Assembly: GCA_016721945.1 (NCBI GenBank)
Contig: JADKHC010000014.1
Span: 1-15,190, forward strand
From: Verrucomicrobiota bacterium
GTDB taxonomy: Bacteria > Verrucomicrobiota > Verrucomicrobiia > Opitutales > Opitutaceae
Reading direction: 5' to 3'
DNA length: 15,190 nt
Shown: positions 8,683 through 15,190 of the stretch, in pieces
Layout: each line of letters begins with the position of its first letter
How positions within the stretch are numbered: the first letter of the stretch is position 1
Notes under the pieces: generated by a model
Database searches by the model: none
What the model saw: only the letters and a program-made list of their open reading frames with translations
What the model was told of the DNA's origin: nothing
Program-made: the position numbers and the translations under genes

Positions 8683-10900
8683 GAAACCACGTGCCATCGC
8701 CTAGGCAAAACGTCTCGCGAGGTCCGGTTTCGAGGAAATCTGCGATACATTCGCTGCTCGCCGCAATTCTGCTCTGCTGCCTCACTGCCTGCGGCGGTGG
8801 CGGCAGCAATGGAGGACAAGCGACGGCACCACGCCGCCAACGACGCCGACTACTCCAACTGCGCCGACCACACCAATACCGCCAACTCCACCGCCGGCAA
8901 GCACCTATGGCGCCGAGATTTTTCTGAGCCCTACCGGCAGCGACAGCAATCCCGGCACGCAGGACAAACCCTTTCAGAGCCTTGAAAAGGCGCAGACTGC
9001 GGTGCGTGTTCTCCTCGCCGAGGTCATGCCGTCCGGCGGCATCGCCGTCTGGCTTAGGGGCGGTACTTATGCACGCACTTCAACCTTGTTTCTGGGGGTG
9101 AAGGATTCGGGGGCCGATGCGGACCACACAATCGATTGGCGGGCTTGGCCTGGAGAAGAAGTGCGCATCTCGGGCGGCTTGTCATTGAGCCCTTCTGCGT
9201 TTCATCCGGTGAGCGATGCTGCGGCGCTCGCGCGATTGAGCCCATCCGTGCGAAGCACCGTGCGCGAGGCCGATCTGGCTGCGCTCGGTCTTACGGCGTT
9301 TGGTGAGTTTCCCGACGTCTATCGCGGCGCGCCCGAAGCACCCGAACTGTTCTTCAATGACACAAGGATGACGCTCGCGCGCTGGCCAAATACCGGTTGG
9401 GCCACTGTCGTAAAGGTTCTCGCGCCTGGTTCGGACCCGAGCAAGGGGGAAACGGAAAACATCGGCGCCATCTTTGAAGCGCTGGAGGATCGTGCAGCTC
9501 AATGGAATTTGGTCGATGGCGTTTGGTTGCACGGTTTCTGGCAGGCTGATTGGTATGATGAGACGATTCGGGTCTCGGCTTACGACGCTGCCACCCGTCA
9601 GATCACGCTGGCGGCTGCATCGTATTATGGAGTCGGCGACGAAGCTATCGCGGCGCGGCGCTATTATGCGCTCAACGTACTGGAAGAACTCGATGTCAGC
9701 GGCGAGTACTTCATCGATCGCTCTCGCCAAAAGCTGTACTTACTTCCTCCCGGAGAAATGGCCGGGGCGCGCATCGTAGTGTCGCGGTTGAACGGAACGC
9801 TGATTTCGCTGGTCGGGACTTCTCATTTGAAAATTCGCGACCTCATTTTTGAAAACGGCCTAACGAACGGGGTTGATGTTACACAGAACGGCACCGGCGT
9901 TTCCATTCTTGGTTGCACGATGCGCAACTTGCGTCGGCATGGCGTCTTCATCGAGGGCGGGCAGGGAAACCGCGTTGAGCGGTGTGAGATCCACGATGTT
10001 GGAGTCGGAGGCATCACGATCGTTGGCGGCGACCGAAAACAACTTATACCGGCAAACCATATTGCAAAGAACAACCGCATCCGGCGGTTCGGCGTGCATC
10101 AACTCAGCTACGCCGCGGGCATAAAGGTTGGCGGAGTCGGTAATCTTGTTGCCCATAATCTGCTGTACGATGCGCCCCATCTTGCCATCGAGGTCATGGG
10201 CAACGACCACATCATCGAGTACAACGAAATCCATCATGTCGCGCTCGAAACAGACGATTGCGGCGCGCTCTACAAAGGCCGCGATCCCTCGGCGCGAGGC
10301 AACCAGATTCGCTACAACTACTGGCATCACATCGGTACGCCGATGGGGTGGGGCGTGGCGTCGATCTATTTCGACGATGGCGACGGCGGTGATTTCGTGG
10401 TCGGCAATGTTTTCTACAAGGCCGCGTACCCCAATCTCCATTCGTTCGGTGCCGTTTTTTCCCATGGCGGCCATGGGATAACAGCTGAAAACAACATCTT
10501 CATTTCAACCGAACGCGCACTCGGGTCGGCGATCTGGAATGACGCGCTTTGGGCACAGACGATTTCTGGCGCAGACTGGCAGAAAAAACTTCTCCAGACG
10601 GTGAACATAACCCAGCCGCCATACACAACGCACTATCCCGAACTCGTTGGGTTCATGAATCCCGTGGCTGGCGTTCCGCGTCGCAGCATTGATCGGCGCA
10701 ATCTGATCGTGGACTGCACAATCGCGAACAAAGGCAACTGGGATGGGGACCCTGCGGCGCTAGGTTGGGTGACCACCGGCGATCCTGGATTCGTCGACGC
10801 GGCCAACGGTGATTTCCGGCTGCGCAGCGACAGCGAAGTCTACACCCGCATCCCGGGTTTCCAGCCAATCCCTTTCGACCAAATCGGAATCCAGAAATAG
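8679..10900 (+). CDS. Unit E: class I beta-helix lipoprotein without the B/D/F insertion (one linker frameshift)
   Basis: The ATG at 8679 overlaps the D stop (ATGA). It gives a 38-residue lipoprotein signal ending SLLAAILLCCLTAC; an in-frame GTG at 8691 would give Cys at 34 and is a fair alternative. The frame breaks once, near 8826-8831, where GCACCACGCC would stay in frame as GCACCAACGCC. From there one clean frame runs to TAG 10898-10900, for about 740 codons in total. It has the cap (SPTGSDSNPGTQDK, GIAVWLRGGTYARTS), ELFFNDTRMTLARWPNTGW, LYLLPPGEM, then helix rungs: NRVERCEIHDVGVGGITIVG, VGNLVAHNLLYDAPH, GNDHIIEYNEIHHVALETDD, GALYKGRDPSARG, IRYNYWHH and ASIYFDDGDGG. It ends PGFQPIPFDQIGIQK. 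The stretch from ARWP to the next conserved Trp is about 45 residues against about 140 in F, so E is closest to the common form of the family. The predicted location is outer membrane or cell surface and the substrate is unknown. Confidence 0.86.
8826..8831 (+). other. Single frame break of unit E, just before its linker
   Basis: The signal-peptide frame gives QATAP and then runs into an Arg-rich nonsense translation. The mature frame starts TPPTTPTTP at 8831. One added A (CCACG to CCAACG) joins the two, so a one-base loss is the simplest explanation. Confidence 0.8.
8831..8896 (+). repeat. Pro/Thr linker repeat of unit E
   Basis: A 22-residue Pro/Thr-rich segment (TPPTTPTTPTAPTTP and onward) is encoded by degenerate CCN/ACN codons. 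The only frame break of E falls immediately before it, so the signal peptide and the mature domain are in different frames as read. Confidence 0.78.
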
Positions 10901-11047
10901 GCAGTGCAAAAACTACCCCCACTCATCATGCCGATCCTTTCGCTAAACCTAAGGGCTCAAACACTCCTGCTGCGCAGCATTTTCTTCGCAATTCTGCTCT
11001 GCGGTCTCACCGCCTGCGGCGGGGGCGGCAGCAAGTCCGCGCAAGCG

Positions 11048-11110
11048 CCTGTGCCAACCACGCCAACGCCGCCGACACCTCCAACCACGCCGACCACACC
11101 AACGCCGCCG
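11048..11110 (+). repeat. Pro/Thr linker repeat of unit F
   Basis: A 21-residue segment (PVPTTPTPPTPPTTPTTP and onward) is built of ACN-CCN codon pairs between the lipobox glycines and RVYGAEFSVSP. It is in frame with both the signal peptide and the cap, and its length and composition are close to those of E. Confidence 0.8.
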
Positions 11111-13380
11111 GCTCGTGTTTACGGCGCCGAATTTTCCGTTAGCCCCACCGGTAGCGACAGTAATCCCGGTACGCCGGATAAACCTTTCAAGAGTCTCGAA
11201 AAGGCGCGTGATGCCGCGCGTGCCATCATCGCCAAGGGCGTGCCTGCCGGCGGCATCGCCGTCTGGCTGCGCGGCGGCGTTTACGAGCGCATTTCCCCTC
11301 TGGACTTCCGCGCTGCGGATTCCGGCACGAGTGAAACCGCCACCGTCGATTGGCGTGGTTACCCTGGAGAGGTTGTCCGCATCTCAGGAGGCAAGACGCT
11401 CAAGGCTTCGGACTTCACTCCGGTTGCCAGTACTTCGCCGGTCTGGAATCGGCTCGACGACTCTGCCAAGGGCCGCGTGCTGCAACTGGATCTGAAAGCC
11501 CAGGGAATCACCGACTATGGCACATTGAAGCAACGTGGATTTGGTGGCTGGGTTGGTTCGGCTCTAGAGTTTTTATCGACGGTGCTCCTATGTATCTGGC
11601 CCGCTGGCCCGACCTAGGAGACAGCGCCGATCCGACGCAGGACATCAATGGCCCGACATTTACCATTTACGGAAAATGCTCTCCGGATGTTTCGGGGTCC
11701 TACATTAAGTCTGGCACGAATGACGGTGTTTCCTCTTTCACCCGGAACGGTCAGGTGGACGGTCTCCAGTATTACCTCCACCGCAACACATGGGACTACC
11801 AGGGCTACACCTACACCGCCTGGTTCATCACCACTCAGATTAGCGGCAATCCCTACTGGGTCTGCTACCAGAAGACTCCCGGCGTGTTTGCTCCCGAGGG
11901 CAAGGTAGCCGGCACTGGAAAACCATCAGCCTATAATCCAGCCCGCATTCTCAATGGTTTTGCCTACACCACAGACCCGATCTCGGGCACGACTTTCACC
12001 TATACCAGTGATCGTCCACTGCGCTGGCAGCAGGCCTCTGACGCCTGGGTAGAAGGGCTGTGGTATTGGAACTGGGCCGACCACCATCTCCCTATCGCCA
12101 AACTCGACACGATCAATCATGCGATCACGGTTCCAAACCTTCCCAATCGAAATGGCGTGGAAGATCCCATCGTGGCCAACCGGCCTTGGTATGCCTATAA
12201 CCTTCTGGAAGAGATAACCCAGCCCGGTGAATGGTATCTCGACCGGACAACCGGCATTCTTTATCTTTGGCCCCCCGACACGTTCAATCCGTCGTCCGAT
12301 GTGGTCGTCTCCATGCTGAGCCAAACTCTCCTGAGCGCAGACGGAGTTTCGTATATGGTCTTCCAAAATTTTACCTTGGAAGCATCGCGCCGAAACCTGT
12401 TGGACGTAACCAATGGCAATCACGTCACCCTCTCTAACCTCGTTCTTCGCAACTCGGGCTGCACTGGCGGCACGGTAAGCGGCTCGAACAATCTTGTAAC
12501 TCGATGCACCCTCACCGGCACAGGAAACAGCGGGCTTTGGTTCTCCGGCGGTGACCGGCTCTCGCTAACCCACGGTAACAGCACGCTGGAAAATTGCGAA
12601 TTTCACCACTATGCCCGCACCGTCTGCACGAATGTTTTTGGCGTCTCCTTGGGCGGTTGCGGGAATATTGTGCGCAACAACATGTTTCATCATGCCCCGA
12701 ACGCAGCTTTCTTTTTTGGCGGTAATGATCAGTTAATGGAGCTAAACGAGATTCACAATGTCTGTCAGGGAGCGCCGATGCAGGCGCCATCTATTGCGGC
12801 TTTCTCGACCGCTGGGGCGCCCGGGGAAATCATTCGGTACAATTCCATCCACCATGTTAGTCCGGCCTCAGTACCAACGACGTTCAGGGCCTCTACCTGG
12901 ACGAGATGATCGAGCATCCAGTGCGAGGGGAAACGTCCTACGCTATCGACGGTAACGCCCTGAAGGCTCGGCTGGCGGCCGCGGCACCGTCATGCACAAC
13001 AACATCATCGCGAGATGTGGCGGTGCCCTGTTTGAGGACCTGAACTGGGCCTCCGGCAACCCTGGCCCCGACCGCCTGCAAGCTTTGATTAAAATGGGCT
13101 ACCAACAAGAGCCTTGGAAATCGCGCTACCCGGAATGTGCCGCCATCCCTAACGATTGGAGTGTGCTCACAGCCCTGGGTTCCCGCTGGCTGGCCCGAGG
13201 GGTGCGTCTTCTCAAGGAATATTGGCTGGCAAAACGGCAGCTGGATCGCGGGCCTCGATCTCGTGCAAAAATACTTCGCCATTTAAAGACAATATTGAGA
13301 ACCAGGATCCACTCTTCACCGACGAGGCGAACCTAAACCTTTTGCTAAAGCCAAACTCGCCCGCGTTCCTTGTTCCCGGC

Positions 13381-13422
13381 TTCAAGGACATCCCCTTCGA
13401 CGAAATCGGCATCAGGCCATGA
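13381..13422 (+). repeat. 42-base perfect repeat, copy 2 (3' end of F)
   Basis: This is the second copy of the repeat at 8641-8682. Here the shared terminal ATGA opens only a three-codon frame (ATG AAC AAT TAA), and the next gene starts at 13444. After copy 1 the same ATGA is the start of E. Confidence 0.95.
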
Positions 13423-13443
13423 ACAATTAACTGCATTTATCTC

Positions 13444-15101
13444 ATGCCTATCTATTCGCTTCGTCCAAAGGCCCGAACATTCGTCCTGCGCTGCCTTCTC
13501 TCTGCAGCCCCTTGCTCTGTGGGCTCGCCGCCTGCGCGGAGGCAGCAGCAACACCGGAGGTCAGGCGTCGACCCCGGCGACGCCCACTACGCCTACCACG
13601 CCCGCAAATTCCGCCGACACACAGGCGCCCAGCGACGCCCTCGATGCTGGTCTCCAGTTCGGTTACGTCCCGCCGCCTTACGCTCGATTGGGCGGCATCG
13701 ACGGATAACGTCGCCGTGACAAGTTACGAAGTGCTGAAGGACGGCGTTGTTGTTGCCACCACAACTTCGTCAGGCCGCACCCACTCGGAAACAGCATTGT
13801 CATCCAATACGCGTTTCGTCTTCACGGTGCGCGCCAAGGATGCGGCGGGCAACGTCTCGGCACAGTCTGCTGGTTTGGCGATTACGACCTCCTGCACAGG
13901 CAGAAACTTGGTCCTGGTGATGTGGTTAGGCTGGCGCTGACTCCGTCTGGAAAGGCAGAATCTTTTTCTGGATGTGACGGCAGTTCGGCCGGTTCAGCCA
14001 GCTCGCCCATCGATCATCGAGGCCTACGGTACTGGGCGGCCGCCCACGATCTCAGATCCCGTGCGCTCTGGGATAAAACCAAACCGATAGCCGCCGTCGT
14101 CCTCGACTCCCCAGGCGAAGTACATCACGATTCAAGATCTGCGCATTCGGGATTGTATGGCGAAAGGCGATGGGCGTAACTTTACACAAAGACGAGGCGT
14201 AAGTCCTCGGTAACCTGGAAATCGCTGATTGCGGCACGGGTATCGGAATCGCCGGAACGAACCAAAAGGTCCGCTCCTGCCATTCGCGAAGGCATCAATC
14301 GCAGTAACAGCGGCATCGGGATTGGCTTCCAGGGTTCCGACTTGGAATTTGCCTGGAACCGTTTCGCAGGCTGCGTGACGACTCGCTCGGATGGCACTGA
14401 AGACGGCGCGCCTTTCAGTACTACGGCGTACCCAATGTAGACTAGCGTAGGCGTGGAGACTTTCTGACCTCTCCGACAACATTCAGATTCATCCCGCCTC
14501 GTCGACGATTGCCTCAACTTCATCGAGGCCTACGGCAACGCGACCGGCATGGTCATCGCCTACAACCTCTACATCAACAGCCCGGCGAATCCCCTGATTT
14601 TTCACTTCGACGACAGCGAGCACATCACGTGGACGCACGAGTGTACCTACGACCTGACCGTCGAGAACAACACCTTCGTGCCCAAGGTCGAAGCCACGCC
14701 GAGCGGCTGGGGCCTACGGACTGCTGATGGACTGGAACCATCCGGCAGATCCAGCGAAAAGTCATGTTGTCCATTCGTAACAATATTCTCGTCTGGGCTT
14801 TTTACACTGCGCTCTCTTAGGTCCAACCCGCTCGGAGGGAAGCTCGTCCACGATCACAATCTGTTTCTCTTTCTCGACAAAGGAAAGCTTTGCTTTATTG
14901 CAGGCGTTTGGGTTCGGGATTCCAGTGAGATCATCGCCGATCCTAAATTCGTGAATGGCACGACACAGGACTACCGTCTCACCGTCGACATGATGACCAT
15001 CGGCAAAGGCGCACCTGCGGACGCACAACGTCGACCTCGCCGCCCCTCCCGTCCCAGCCGGTTCTCCGTCGGACATTGGCGCTTTTCAATATGTACCCTG
15101 A
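13444..15101 (+). pseudogene. Unit G: class II lipoprotein with one FN3 domain and a beta-helix, frame-broken
   Basis: The ATG at 13444 gives MPIYSLRP, matching the MPILS start of D and F. A break before 13525 leads to LLCGLAAC (Cys codon 13533-13535), and another lies directly after it (TGCGCGG where TGCGGCGG keeps frame). A Pro/Thr linker (STPATPTTPTTPANSADTQ) precedes a clear fibronectin type III domain at about 13640-13890, with LTLDWAASTDNVAVTSYEVL, VVATTTSS and FTVRAKDAAGNVSAQSAG. The beta-helix follows in broken frames: GDVVRLAL and IEAYGTGRPPTIS match C (GDVVRLAR, FEAYGTGDAPTIT). FQGSDLEFAWNRFAGCV matches MTGSDMEAAWNRLVNCI. LVHDHNLFLF and IIADPKFVNGTTQDYRLT match the C-terminal part of C. 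The true end is probably SDIGAFQYVP with TGA 15099-15101, reached after a shift near 15020. The sequence is about 550 codons, shorter than C because one FN3 domain replaces three Ig-like ones. It is a likely surface lipoprotein of unknown substrate. Confidence 0.72.
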
Positions 15102-15190
15102 ACTGACTCGATGCTGGGCCGCACTGTTGCTCTGCGGACTCCTCACCGCCTGCGGCGGAGGCGGCAGCAAATCCGGGCAGGCATCAATAC
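15091..15190 (+). CDS. Unit H: start of another lipoprotein of the array (cut by window end)
   Basis: An open frame from ATG 15091 runs to the end of the window and reads MYPELTRCWAALLLCGLLTAC, then GGGGSKSGQASI. It is a short type II signal peptide with the lipobox Cys at residue 21 and the same glycine-serine tail as F (CGGGGSKSAQ) and D (CGGGGSNSGQ). The start lies inside the last codons of G and overlaps it by 11 bases, suggesting translational coupling. Its N-region is nine residues shorter than in C, D and F and lacks the MPILS start. Its class cannot be told; the GSKSGQ tail is more like class I. Confidence 0.82.
   Translation, partial: MYPELTRCWAALLLCGLLTACGGGGSKSGQASI

Larger units (their letters stand above)
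10928..13422 (+). pseudogene. Unit F: class I beta-helix lipoprotein, about seven frame breaks
   Basis: The ATG at 10928 is preferred over an upstream in-frame start at 10904 because MPILSL matches C and D and puts the lipobox Cys (AILLCGLTAC) at residue 30. The linker and cap are intact (EFSVSPTGSDSNPGTPDK, IAVWLRGGVYERIS) up to a break near 11570, where GAG-TTTTT would be in frame as GAG-GTTTTT. A clean frame then covers VFIDGAPMYLARWPDLG to about 12770, including LQYYLHRNTWDYQG, DRPLRWQQASDAW, NLLEEITQPGEWYLDR, STLENCEFHHYAR and GNDQLMELNEIHNVCQG. Further breaks near 12770, 12823, 12865, 12965, 13190 and 13280 split DAGAIYCGFLDRWGARG, GLYLDEMIEHP, MHNNIIARCGG and YQQEPWKSRYPECAA. The end PGFKDIPFDEIGIRP reaches TGA 13420-13422. 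It is labelled a pseudogene as read, but sequencing error could restore it to about 830 residues. It is closest in layout to D and B, and lies 27 bases after E and 21 before G. Confidence 0.78.

Noticed and set aside
8826..11110. Phase variation by slippage in the Pro/Thr linkers
   Set aside because: The linkers are degenerate at DNA level and lack a perfect short tandem repeat. The E break is explained by one base in CCACG, and many breaks lie far from any linker.
1..15190. Mobile elements, CRISPR array, tRNA or rRNA genes
   Set aside because: No transposase or integrase motif, regularly spaced direct repeats, terminal inverted repeats or RNA gene signatures were found; the repeats seen are explained by paralogous coding sequence.

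Overview
The window is one head-to-tail tandem array, all on the + strand, of at least eight paralogous genes for secreted right-handed parallel beta-helix lipoproteins. They are labelled A to H: A 1-1132 (left-truncated), B 1181-3845, C 3863-6033, D 6115-8682, E 8679-10900, F 10928-13422, G 13444-15101 and H 15091 onward (right-truncated). No other gene type, RNA gene, mobile element or CRISPR array is visible. The longest stretch between genes is 81 bases, and two junctions overlap. The type II signal peptides (LLCGLTAC followed by a glycine run) indicate a Gram-negative cell with lipid-anchored, probably outer-membrane or surface proteins. Moderately high GC, missing Shine-Dalgarno motifs, He_PIG/FN3 modules and this beta-helix type suggest Verrucomicrobiota or another PVC-group organism, but that is a guess from family distribution and no marker gene is present.

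Two architectures share the same anchor. Class I (B, D, E, F) has a lipobox, a Pro/Thr-rich linker, an N-terminal cap beginning SPTGxDSNPGT, a WLRGGxY motif, a beta-helix with the block GAIY-DWGARG-IRYNYIHD-GIYLDD, and a C-terminal motif PGFxxIPFDxIGI. Class II (A, C, G) has a lipobox and linker, then immunoglobulin-like or fibronectin-like modules (three in C, one FN3 in G, A not visible), a shorter and different beta-helix, and the ending IGAYQYR or IGAFQYVP. The order is II-I-II-I-I-I-II-unknown. B, D and F carry roughly 95 residues that E lacks.

As read, only H (within the window) is uninterrupted. E has one frame break in its linker, D has one in-frame TGA, C has three frame breaks, F about seven, and A, B and G many. 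Where a paralogue predicts the frame, most breaks look like loss of one base from a short homopolymer. This is more typical of sequencing or consensus error than of gene decay, although decay cannot be excluded without reads.

The likely biology is a co-transcribed family of cell-surface polysaccharide-active or polysaccharide-binding beta-helix proteins. The cap-plus-helix layout of class I resembles beta-helix glycosidases such as GH141 and related environmental proteins. Substrate and activity are inference. The array itself, with a conserved anchor and variable passenger domains expanded in tandem, is the most unusual thing here.
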